Shown here: positions 11,258-19,628 of the stretch, piece by piece | Layout: every line of letters begins with the position of its first letter | Numbering within the stretch: position 1 is the stretch's first letter | Origin: Syntrophomonadaceae bacterium | GTDB taxonomy: Bacteria; Bacillota; Syntrophomonadia; Syntrophomonadales; Syntrophomonadaceae | DNA length: 48,098 bases | NCBI GenBank assembly: GCA_012515055.1 | Contig: JAAYZA010000198.1 | Span: 1 to 48,098 of the forward strand | Reading direction: 5' to 3' | The notes under the pieces: generated by a model | Told to the model about the DNA's origin: nothing | The model's database searches: none | Seen by the model: the letters and a program-made list of their open reading frames with translations, nothing else | Translations under genes and position numbers: made by a program

Positions 11258-12535
11258 TTACTTTGCCTCCTTTTCCGGTACCGGTCTTATATCTATAGTT
11301 ATGTCGGTACCCGGGGATAGATTCCGCAGCTTGTCAGCGGTTATTTTTACTACGGCCATTTCCGGCGGCTTAACTATTTTTTCTCTTTTGCTGGCCAGGA
11401 CCTGGCTGCCGGATTTAACTGTTATTCTTACGGATTTCATGGTTTCTTTGACCCGCAGGTATAAATTAACCTGCTCAGAGCAGCGCTCCGGGGTAAGTGC
11501 ATGGGGAACGATGAAGGCACAATTTTCTCCCGGTCTGCAGGTGAGGGGTTCTGGCGGCGGCAGTTTACCCCGGGCAAAAAGGGCCGCACCCTTTCCGGCG
11601 GCCTCCCCGCTCTGGGTGACATAATCCACCAGATCATAAACGGTGACCACATTGCCGCAGGCAAAGATTCCCGGGACACTGGCGGCAAAACTCTCATCAA
11701 CAATGGGGCCCCGGGTAAAAGGGTCCATTTTAACCCCGGCCTGCTCGGAAAGTTCATTTTCCGGTATCAGCCCGGCCGACAGAATCAGGCAGTCGCAATC
11801 GATATATCGTTCCTGCCCTGGCAGGGGATTTCTCTGTTCATCAACGGGACAGACGGTGACCCCCTCCACCCTCTTGCGTCCGTGAACGGCAGTGACGGTG
11901 TGCTGCAGATGCAGGGGGATATTATAATCTTCCAGACATTGAACAACATTACGGGTCAATCCCCCGGGACGGGGCAGGATCTCATAGACACCTTCCACCT
12001 CCAGGCCTTCCAGGGTCAGGCGCCGGGCCATTATCATCCCGATATCGCCGCTGCCCAGTATCACTGCCCGGCGTCCCGGCAGCAATCCCTCGATATTTAC
12101 CAGGCGCTGGGCGGTGCCGGCGGTATAGACCCCGGCAGGACGGCTGCCGGGGATCATGATCTGGGAGCGGGTGCGTTCCCGGCAGCCCATGGCTAAAACA
12201 ATGGCCCCGGCCTGGATGGGCAGCATACCATCCCGGGCATTTACCGCGGTGAGGGATAAATCTTTATTTATCTCTAAAACCATGGTTTCCGGCAGGCATT
12301 CTATATCATCCTGCTGCACCAGGCGGGCAAAATGTTCGGCATACTCCGGCCCGGTCAGACGTTCTTTCATTATCAAAGTGCCAAATCCATCATGGATGCA
12401 CTGAGGCAGGATGCCGCCCAGGGTATTATCCCTTTCCAGGAGAAGCACTTTTTCGGCACCATGTGCCCGGGCACTTAATGCTGCGGCCATTCCTGCCGGA
12501 CCGCCGCCGATTATCACTACATCAGCTCTTTTCAT
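11258..12535 (-). CDS. NAD(P)/FAD-dependent oxidoreductase (GlpB-associated type)
   Basis: VVIIGGGPAGMAAALSA Rossmann motif, GGILPQCIHDGFG, second dinucleotide motif ILGSGDIGMIMARR. Confidence 0.9.
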   Translation of the reverse strand: MKRADVVIIGGGPAGMAAALSARAHGAEKVLLLERDNTLGGILPQCIHDGFGTLIMKERLTGPEYAEHFARLVQQDDIECLPETMVLEINKDLSLTAVNARDGMLPIQAGAIVLAMGCRERTRSQIMIPGSRPAGVYTAGTAQRLVNIEGLLPGRRAVILGSGDIGMIMARRLTLEGLEVEGVYEILPRPGGLTRNVVQCLEDYNIPLHLQHTVTAVHGRKRVEGVTVCPVDEQRNPLPGQERYIDCDCLILSAGLIPENELSEQAGVKMDPFTRGPIVDESFAASVPGIFACGNVVTVYDLVDYVTQSGEAAGKGAALFARGKLPPPEPLTCRPGENCAFIVPHALTPERCSEQVNLYLRVKETMKSVRITVKSGSQVLASKREKIVKPPEMAVVKITADKLRNLSPGTDITIDIRPVPEKEAK

Positions 12536-15348
12536 ATTCCTTCGGCCCCCTTCAAGGTTTCACCGACAAAGAGCGGTGATCCAGCCCCGTCTTTGGTCAC
12601 CTGTTCCAGTGGTATATCAAGCTCCCGGGCTATGATATGGGCGACTTTGGGCAGGCAAAAGCCACTCTGGCAGCGCCCCATCCCGGCCCGGGTCCTGCGT
12701 TTGACTGCATCAATAGTTGTGGCCGGGATGATACCGTGAACGGCATTTACGATCTCGGCTTCACTGACCATTTCACAGCGGCAGATGATATTGCCGTAGC
12801 GCGGATCCCGGGCTATCAATTCCTTTTGTGCCTCCCGGTTTTGCTCGCGGAAAACAGGAGGACTTTGCCTTATTGGTTCAAAATTGGGATCCGGGGTCAG
12901 TGCCAGTCCTTCGGCGGCCAAAATATCGATAATATGTTCCGCGATGGCCGGGGCGGCAGCCAATCCCGGTGACTGGATGCCGGCGGCATTGATCAGGCCC
13001 TTATAAAAGCGGGATGGTTTGATATGAAAATCCTCGGTATAGGCGGCGGCCCTTACGCCGGCAAAGTAGGCGATAACAGAGTCCCGGGGCATATGGGCAG
13101 TGAAGGCGGAGAACTTCTCCATGATCTTGTCCAGGCCTTCACGGGTGCAGTCCCGGTCTTCTTTGTCTTCCACCTCAACGGCGGTAGGTCCTATCATCAG
13201 GTTGCCGTCAACGGTGAGGATCACTCCTCCTCCCTTGGTATGGGCATCGGGGGGCATGCTCAGATCAGCATTGCAGCCAGTTAAAACCTGGCTGTATTTG
13301 CGATCGAAAAGGATGTGTTCCCCTTTGCGGGGATGGATGGTGAATTCTGGCTGCCCGGCCATTTCGGCAATCTCATCGGCATAAACACCGGCGGCATTGA
13401 TGACAAAGGCGGCGGGGAATACCCCCTGGTCAGTAATGACAGCTCTGACCCGGCCCTCCTGGGCATCGATACCGGTAACAGTGGTGTTTAAATGCAGTCT
13501 TACACCATTGGCAACGGCATTTTCCGCATAGGCCAGGGTGGCTTTGTAGGGACAGGTGATGGCGGTAGTGCCGGAGAAGAAGCCGCCCACCGCCCCTTCA
13601 ATATTAGGATTTCTGGCTTTTACCGCGGCTGCATCAGGGAGGATCTCCACCGCGGGGACCTGATTGACCTGGGCAATGGCCTTAATGGCATCCAGCAGGG
13701 AGCGTTGTTCTTCATGACGGATGAATCCCAGCAAACCGGTCCGCTGCAGGGGAAAATCCAGTTCTTTTGCAGCCCGGGTATACAGTTCGTTGCCCCGCAG
13801 ATTGAGCTTATGTTTTAATGAACCCGTCTCCACGAACAAAGCCGGATGGATCATGGCATTATTGGCCTTGCTGGTTCCACAGGCCACATCGGCTTCCTTA
13901 TCCAGCAAGACTATATCAAGTTTATAGCGGGACAGTTCCCGGGCCAGACTGGAACCGACAATGCCGGCACCGATGATGACCACGTCGGCAGCGGGGAACT
14001 TATGCCTCTTATTTCCCTTCATCCGGACTTTTTTTTTCTGTCCGGGGATGGTGATCTTATTGACAACAGAATAAACTCCCGGATATAGCCCGGCTATATG
14101 ACCGGCTTTGACCACATCATCCCAGCTATTTACCCGGCCGGTCAATGTCACCAGACCCTGCTCAATTTCAAGTTTCACCCCCGACAGGGATGGATCATCA
14201 TTGATCTGGGCGGTCAGTATCCGGCGCAAAAAACTATCATGGCTGGTTTCGTCCAGGCTGGCGGCCAGGATTTCTGCCAGATCGAAAACGGGCCGGGAGC
14301 TGGTCCGTCCCAGCATATCCTCGCAAAAAGGACAGCAGGTCACTATTGCCTGGGGATTGTTCCCTTCCAGCTCTGCGGTCCGCTGGCGGGCAATTGATAA
14401 GGCATTTTCCGGTTCGATCAGGTCATAGACCTGACCACCGCCGCAGCAATGGGTTTCTTTCCCGGTATAGGCTGATTCCAGCAGATAGAATTCCGGGATA
14501 GCCCCTAGAAGGGAACGGGGTTCCGACAATATACCGCTTTGTCTGGCCAGTACACAGGGATCATGCCAGACCATCCAGCCCGGCAGGGGGTTGAAAGTGA
14601 GCCGGCCTGCTTTGACCAGGGCTTCAGTATATTGAGCAAAATGCAGGATTTCTTTGTTCAGTTCAATGCCGTACTGGGGATAGCGTACTTTAAAAGTCTC
14701 CAGGCATTCCGGACAGGAAGTAACCAGGATTTTAGCACTGGCGGCGTTTATTTTCTGACTTGCTGCCAGCATCAACTGCCGGGAAGTGGCAGTGCTGCCA
14801 ATACAATCGCCGGGAAAACCGCAGCAGGTTTCTTCTTCCAGCAGCATCACTTTTACTCCGGCGGCCTTAAAAACTGCCAGGGCCGCATCAATGGCCCCGG
14901 GATTATGAGAGCGGTAAGCACAACCGGCAAAAAACAGCACCTCCGGATTGGTTTCTGCCAGGACTGGCAGCGGTGCTAACTGTTCCGGCGGATATAAGAC
15001 CGATGTTTTGTCCAATTGCTCCTGAATTTTGTATGCCGGACGGGGAGCCAGACCGGACTCCATTGCCTTGATGCGCACATCCCTTAATAATTCCGGTACT
15101 ACCAGGTTATCAAAGGGGCACCACTGTTCACAGCCGCGGCAGCCTGTGCACTGATAAAATTGGTGGTAAAGTTCTTTGCTTTCATCAAGCTGTCCTTTTT
15201 CCAGCATGACATTGAGCCGCATTTTGCCCGAGGGGGTCACCGCTTCCTTTTTTATTACAGAGGTGACCGGGCAGTCGAAACGACACATATTGGGGCAAAT
15301 TGCACAGTTGATCATCTGTACCATATTTTCCTGGGTCATATTATTCAC
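12532..15348 (-). CDS. Fusion: FeS/CCG (GlpC-like) + BON domain + FAD-dependent glycerol-3-phosphate dehydrogenase-like (GlpA) + BFD [2Fe-2S] domain
   Basis: CAICPNMC, CTGCRGCEQWC, CCG motifs; BON-like VKLEIEQGLVTLTGRVNSWDDV; DVVIIGAGIVGSSLARELS; CRCEM...CQSGFC. Confidence 0.88.
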   Translation of the reverse strand: MNNMTQENMVQMINCAICPNMCRFDCPVTSVIKKEAVTPSGKMRLNVMLEKGQLDESKELYHQFYQCTGCRGCEQWCPFDNLVVPELLRDVRIKAMESGLAPRPAYKIQEQLDKTSVLYPPEQLAPLPVLAETNPEVLFFAGCAYRSHNPGAIDAALAVFKAAGVKVMLLEEETCCGFPGDCIGSTATSRQLMLAASQKINAASAKILVTSCPECLETFKVRYPQYGIELNKEILHFAQYTEALVKAGRLTFNPLPGWMVWHDPCVLARQSGILSEPRSLLGAIPEFYLLESAYTGKETHCCGGGQVYDLIEPENALSIARQRTAELEGNNPQAIVTCCPFCEDMLGRTSSRPVFDLAEILAASLDETSHDSFLRRILTAQINDDPSLSGVKLEIEQGLVTLTGRVNSWDDVVKAGHIAGLYPGVYSVVNKITIPGQKKKVRMKGNKRHKFPAADVVIIGAGIVGSSLARELSRYKLDIVLLDKEADVACGTSKANNAMIHPALFVETGSLKHKLNLRGNELYTRAAKELDFPLQRTGLLGFIRHEEQRSLLDAIKAIAQVNQVPAVEILPDAAAVKARNPNIEGAVGGFFSGTTAITCPYKATLAYAENAVANGVRLHLNTTVTGIDAQEGRVRAVITDQGVFPAAFVINAAGVYADEIAEMAGQPEFTIHPRKGEHILFDRKYSQVLTGCNADLSMPPDAHTKGGGVILTVDGNLMIGPTAVEVEDKEDRDCTREGLDKIMEKFSAFTAHMPRDSVIAYFAGVRAAAYTEDFHIKPSRFYKGLINAAGIQSPGLAAAPAIAEHIIDILAAEGLALTPDPNFEPIRQSPPVFREQNREAQKELIARDPRYGNIICRCEMVSEAEIVNAVHGIIPATTIDAVKRRTRAGMGRCQSGFCLPKVAHIIARELDIPLEQVTKDGAGSPLFVGETLKGAEGI
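14023..14045 (-). other. A9 homopolymer in the coding strand flanked by CCGGAC/GTCCGG inverted repeat (candidate slippage site)
   Basis: Coding strand: CCGGACAGAAAAAAAAAGTCCGGATGAAG; T9 at 14029-14037 on + strand. Confidence 0.6.
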
Positions 15349-16789
15349 CCCCCAATCCGATTTTGCCAGGATTCATTATATTATCCGGGTCCAGGGCTTT
15401 CTTCACGGCTTTTAAAAGGCTGAAACCGGCTTCACCCAGTTCCTGCTGCATAAAACGACCCCGGTTTAAGCCCACTCCATGGTGATGGCTGCAGGTCCCG
15501 CCCATATCCATGGTGGTTTTTAAAGCGGCATCCCAGATCTGATGATAATAGGTTTCCCTGGCAGCGGCATCAGGCGCCCCTGCTACACTCAAATAAAGGC
15601 AGGCACCGTCATGATAGACATGGGAGAAATGTCCGCCGGCAGATATGGTCCCGGGGACCTCTTTCAAAGCTTTTATAACACCATGGTAGAGGGGGGCGAT
15701 TTTTGACCAGGGGGCCGCTACTTCCATGGTATCGAAAACCAATCCGTTTTGAATCAAATGGGAGGATATACTGATATTGAAGCGGCTTTGAAACCAGTGT
15801 TCAACTGGTTCCGGTCCGCAGTCAACGGCCTGGTATTTTTCGCAGCAAATCTGGGCCAGCTGGCTTTCAGCATCTGCCAGCAAAGCTGCTCCTTCAATTA
15901 CCAGGACCAGCATGAGCTTGTCCTGGGCGGCTTCAAGATCGGGAAAATGCATCCGGGTCTCATTGGCATCATATATACGCACAACAGCTGGTTTGACATT
16001 ATTTTGCAGCATTTCCCTCACTGCCTGGAGGGCGTCTTCTACTGTGGCAAAGGTAAAGGATCGGCGGATCTGTTTTTCGGGCCGGCGATGGATTTTTAAC
16101 ACTGCCTGAGTGACAACGCCCAAAGTTCCTTCGGCACCCAGGAATAATTGGTCGATGCGGGGGCCGGCGGCGGAACGGGGGGCAATGGTGCTGCGAAATA
16201 TACTGCCATCGGGCAGCACTACAGTAAGGGCTGTCAGCATGTCTTCGATTTTTCCGTATTTGGTGGAGAACTGGCCTGCCGCCCGGCAGGATATCCAGCC
16301 TCCCAGGGTGGAACATCTCACCGATTGGGGCGTATGCCTTAATGTGAAGCCTTTTTCCTGCAGTTTTCGCTCCAGGATCTCGCCGTTGATACCGGTTTCA
16401 ACCGTTACCAGAAGACTTTCTTCATCGATTTCAATGATGCGGTTCATCCTTTTCATGTCAATTACTATGCCGCCGTTGACGGCAGTGATCCCCCCCAGGA
16501 CTCCGGAACCTTCACCGAAGGGTATCACCGGGACCTTATATTCACGGGCGATTTTGATAATGGCGGCTGTTTCATCGGCTGATTCAGGCCATACGATGGC
16601 ATCCGGCAATGATGCTATTTTACCTTCCATGAACCAGATACTGGTCAGGGGCCAGAAATCTTTACCGCCTAAAATCCGGTCAGCTTCGGCAGTGGAGAAG
16701 CGCGGGCCTAAAAGTTTCTGCAGCTTATCCAGAGCTTCGTTAAGACCTGGTGGTGCTGCTTTTTTTTCGAAACCGGTCAAATATGGCAA
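15341..16789 (-). CDS. FAD-binding oxidase (GlcD / alkyl-DHAP synthase-like)
   Basis: PFGEGSGVLGG FAD/PCMH motif; C-terminal GTCSHHHGVGLNRGRF and LDPDNIMNPGK; TTG start with AGGAGG upstream. Confidence 0.9.
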   Translation of the reverse strand: MPYLTGFEKKAAPPGLNEALDKLQKLLGPRFSTAEADRILGGKDFWPLTSIWFMEGKIASLPDAIVWPESADETAAIIKIAREYKVPVIPFGEGSGVLGGITAVNGGIVIDMKRMNRIIEIDEESLLVTVETGINGEILERKLQEKGFTLRHTPQSVRCSTLGGWISCRAAGQFSTKYGKIEDMLTALTVVLPDGSIFRSTIAPRSAAGPRIDQLFLGAEGTLGVVTQAVLKIHRRPEKQIRRSFTFATVEDALQAVREMLQNNVKPAVVRIYDANETRMHFPDLEAAQDKLMLVLVIEGAALLADAESQLAQICCEKYQAVDCGPEPVEHWFQSRFNISISSHLIQNGLVFDTMEVAAPWSKIAPLYHGVIKALKEVPGTISAGGHFSHVYHDGACLYLSVAGAPDAAARETYYHQIWDAALKTTMDMGGTCSHHHGVGLNRGRFMQQELGEAGFSLLKAVKKALDPDNIMNPGKIGLGGE

Positions 16790-16848
16790 AATAAAAACCT
16801 CCTTTTATAAAGCCTATTTAAATAATAACAAAATGCTGCTTAAAAAGG

Positions 16849-16890
16849 GCTTAAAAAAATCAACCGTGGCTGCGGCTGATTTTTTTAAGC
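16849..16890. terminator. Strong palindromic bidirectional terminator
   Basis: GCTTAAAAAAATCA ... TGATTTTTTTAAGC perfect 14-bp arms. Confidence 0.8.
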
Positions 16891-16909
16891 TGAAATATGA
16901 TTTAAAGTG

Positions 16910-17380
16910 TTAGCGATAATATCGGCCGGCAAAGGATTTGGAAAAGCTGGGAAACAAAATCAGCAAAGCCTGATAAGCGATGGCCTGATATTCATCAGTT
17001 AAAGGACTGAAGGTGTTTTTCACATTGGCATAATTATCACTGTCATAGAGATTGGCGGCCAGTTTTATCAGGGCGCGATAAGAAATATCCAGACCAACGG
17101 CCTCCAGTATTCCTTCAAAATCGATTTTCCCCTCGTCGACAAAGCGCTCAATAACGTCAATGGGGTTTGGCAGATTGATACTCTGGGTGCCGTTTCCATA
17201 TCTGACTTCGGCATTGGCTCCAAATGTTTCAGCATTTTCGGCGCCTTCCAGAGTTCCAAGTCCGGCCAGGATATAACAAACAGCTGTAAGTTCCGGTGTT
17301 CTATGTTCTTTGTTTTTGGCGATAAGGCGCTTATAATTGGAACGGTGCGCCTTGCTGGTGTAATAAACAGGTTTTTCCAT
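16910..17380 (-). CDS. Hypothetical protein (possibly DUF6075-like)
   Basis: 156-aa ORF followed by terminator; coherent globular composition. Confidence 0.65.
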   Translation of the reverse strand: MEKPVYYTSKAHRSNYKRLIAKNKEHRTPELTAVCYILAGLGTLEGAENAETFGANAEVRYGNGTQSINLPNPIDVIERFVDEGKIDFEGILEAVGLDISYRALIKLAANLYDSDNYANVKNTFSPLTDEYQAIAYQALLILFPSFSKSFAGRYYR

Positions 17381-17956
17381 GCAAAATACCCCCCCAGATA
17401 TTATTACTAATTACTATAATAACTTAATCTGCAGGATTTATAAATAAAAATCATTCCTGGCTTTTTAATAAACATATAAATTACTTTAATTGCATCATTA
17501 TACAGGGGGAAATTCGCATAACATACTTTTATAGTTATCATGTGGCATTTAAAAACATTCTCCTATGTCAGCGGGGGATTTTCGGCCGGTATAAAACTCC
17601 TCCCTTCGAGGACTACAATGTGCAGCCAGCAAACTAATTAAAGCAGCTTCGCTCAATGCTTAGAGTAACAGTGATGGCATTATGCAAAATCTTCATTTAA
17701 TTGGGTCATTGGGTCAGAAAACTTTAGCAGCAATAACTTTATAAAAAATACGGACTTTCCTAATAAAAATTTAGGACTATTCTACAATTTACCCTCCAGA
17801 ACATTGGAAATGCTCTCCGAATATGATAGATTTTTCATAATACCTATAAAAAGGATTGATAGGCAGGAAAATGGGGAAATAATCTTTTGTCTGCGGGGTC
17901 GGAGCCTGCCGGCAAAGAGATAATGATATCCAAAGTTAGACAGGGCGTGGAGGGGC

Positions 17957-19453
17957 ATGATGGGAAAGTCGGGGCGGCAGCCGGAAGATAACAGCTGGTA
18001 TTCCCAACTATTATCCGGCGAAATGTCTGCTGGCAATGCCAGTGCAAACGAATTAAAACTCCAGATGGTTTTTGAACATGTGCCAATTGGTTTGATGCAT
18101 TTTGACCGGACGGGAATAATTACCTCCTGTAATGGGTCCCTGGCGGCCATGTTGGGAACCACCCGGGAGGCCTTGCTGGGAGTGGATCTGCTGGGACTGA
18201 CTGATCAAAGGATCGTCCGGCTGGTGGGAAACGCCTTGCAAGGGGAAATGTCGGCAGTGGAGGGTGGATATACTTCCGCTGCATCGGGCAGGAAAATCCG
18301 CTGTAAAATGAGCCTGCAGCCTGTTCAGGACCTGAAGGGGCAGGTCCTGGGCGGAGTAGGAATCGTCGAGGACATCACCCGGCACAGGGAATACGAAAAA
18401 CATTTGCAATATCTCAGTCAGAAAGATCCTGTCACCGATCTGTACAACCGCAGTTTCTTTGAAGGGCAGCTGGAAACACTGAATGCCAGCCTGTTCAAAG
18501 AGCAAATTGTCATCATCATATGTGATATAGATAATTTGAAATTGATCAATGATACCATGGGACATCAGGCTGGTGACCGTTTGTTACGGGAAACTGCCCG
18601 CATAATAACCCGTTCCAGTTCACCGGACTGCCTCATCGCCAGGATCGGCGGGGATGAATTTGCCATATTGTCTATTGCCGGCGGTCAGGAAGGCATTGAT
18701 AGTTTCCGCCTGAAGCTGCGGGAGAATATAAAGGAGCATAACCAGGCCCAGGGGGATATTCCGATAAGTTTGTCTTATGGTTATGCCATCAGCCGGGAAA
18801 ACCAAACAGATTTAAAAGCTTTGATGCGGGAAGCAGATTTGTCCATGTACCGGCAAAAGATCACTCAGCGGCATAAAAACAAAGAATTTATTGTGCAAAG
18901 CTTTATGAGAAGGCTGGAAAACTTCGATGCTCTTATTGTGGAGAAAAGCAAGCGCTTGAGAAAGTATTTGACTGTTTTTGGTGACAGGCTGGACCTGTCC
19001 CGGCCGGCATTAAACTACGCACTGAGCCTGGCGGATTATCATGACATCGGCAGGATCAGCATCAAAAATCATCCGGAAATGGGTCGACTGGCCAAGGAGG
19101 AAGGAGCAGAGGGGGAAATAGACCGGCATTGTGAAATAGGCTGTCGCATTGCCCTGGCATCGGAAGAGACTGCCATCCTGGCCAATGCAATTCTTAAACA
19201 CCACGAATGCTGGGACGGGAGCGGCTATCCCCTGGGGCTCAAGGGGGAGGAAATACCCCTGGAATGCCGGTTATTTGCTGTGGCAGATGCCTGTGATGAG
19301 CTCGTTCATAAAGGGACAGAGGGGCTGAATAAGGATCAGGTTATCAAAAGATTGCGGGCCATGGCGGGTAAACGACTGGATCCCGGATTGACCGGCATTT
19401 TCATTCAATTACTGATGGAAGAAAAAATTAAAATTCATGGGAGATGGGGCTGA
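17957..19453 (+). CDS. PAS-GGDEF-HD-GYP signalling protein (cyclic-di-GMP turnover)
   Basis: IGGDEFAIL; YHDIGRISI; HHECWDGSGYPLGLKGEEIPLECRL; PAS-like N-terminus. Confidence 0.93.
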   Translation: MMGKSGRQPEDNSWYSQLLSGEMSAGNASANELKLQMVFEHVPIGLMHFDRTGIITSCNGSLAAMLGTTREALLGVDLLGLTDQRIVRLVGNALQGEMSAVEGGYTSAASGRKIRCKMSLQPVQDLKGQVLGGVGIVEDITRHREYEKHLQYLSQKDPVTDLYNRSFFEGQLETLNASLFKEQIVIIICDIDNLKLINDTMGHQAGDRLLRETARIITRSSSPDCLIARIGGDEFAILSIAGGQEGIDSFRLKLRENIKEHNQAQGDIPISLSYGYAISRENQTDLKALMREADLSMYRQKITQRHKNKEFIVQSFMRRLENFDALIVEKSKRLRKYLTVFGDRLDLSRPALNYALSLADYHDIGRISIKNHPEMGRLAKEEGAEGEIDRHCEIGCRIALASEETAILANAILKHHECWDGSGYPLGLKGEEIPLECRLFAVADACDELVHKGTEGLNKDQVIKRLRAMAGKRLDPGLTGIFIQLLMEEKIKIHGRWG

Positions 19454-19483
19454 TTGAACGGCTGCAGAATAATGATCGTTATT

Positions 19484-19526
19484 TAAGGAAGGTTTTGGAC
19501 CCGGTTGGGTAAGAAAACCTTCCTTA
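19484..19526 (+). terminator. Hairpin after GGDEF gene (no U-tract; possibly attenuator-like)
   Basis: TAAGGAAGGTTTT ... AAAACCTTCCTTA 13-bp perfect arms with inner ACCC/GGGT. Confidence 0.45.
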
Positions 19527-19556
19527 TACAGTTGACTGATGAAGAAATCCTGCTAT

Positions 19557-19603
19557 GAAAAAGCCCCGCTTTAAACGTATTAAATGCGTTGATAAAGCGG
19601 GGC
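19557..19603 (-). terminator. Rho-independent terminator for the minus-strand acyl-CoA dehydrogenase
   Basis: GCCCCGCTTTA...TAAAGCGGGGC followed (minus strand) by TTTTT. Confidence 0.85.
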
Positions 19604-19628
19604 ATATTGTTTAAATCGTGATTTCAAA

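Noticed and set aside
11501-12196. 231-aa plus-strand ORF opposite the NAD(P)/FAD oxidoreductase
   Set aside because: Shadow ORF; low-complexity, no RBS or domain
16751-16770. A8 run near the start of the FAD oxidase as a slippage site
   Set aside because: Only 8 A's, no flanking hairpin or alternative gene boundary; likely ordinary Lys codons
16110-16913. 267-aa plus-strand ORF opposite FAD oxidase
   Set aside because: Antisense to conserved protein; composition not protein-like
17782-18162. 126-aa minus-strand ORF overlapping the GGDEF gene start
   Set aside because: Overlaps a confident CDS; no supporting signals
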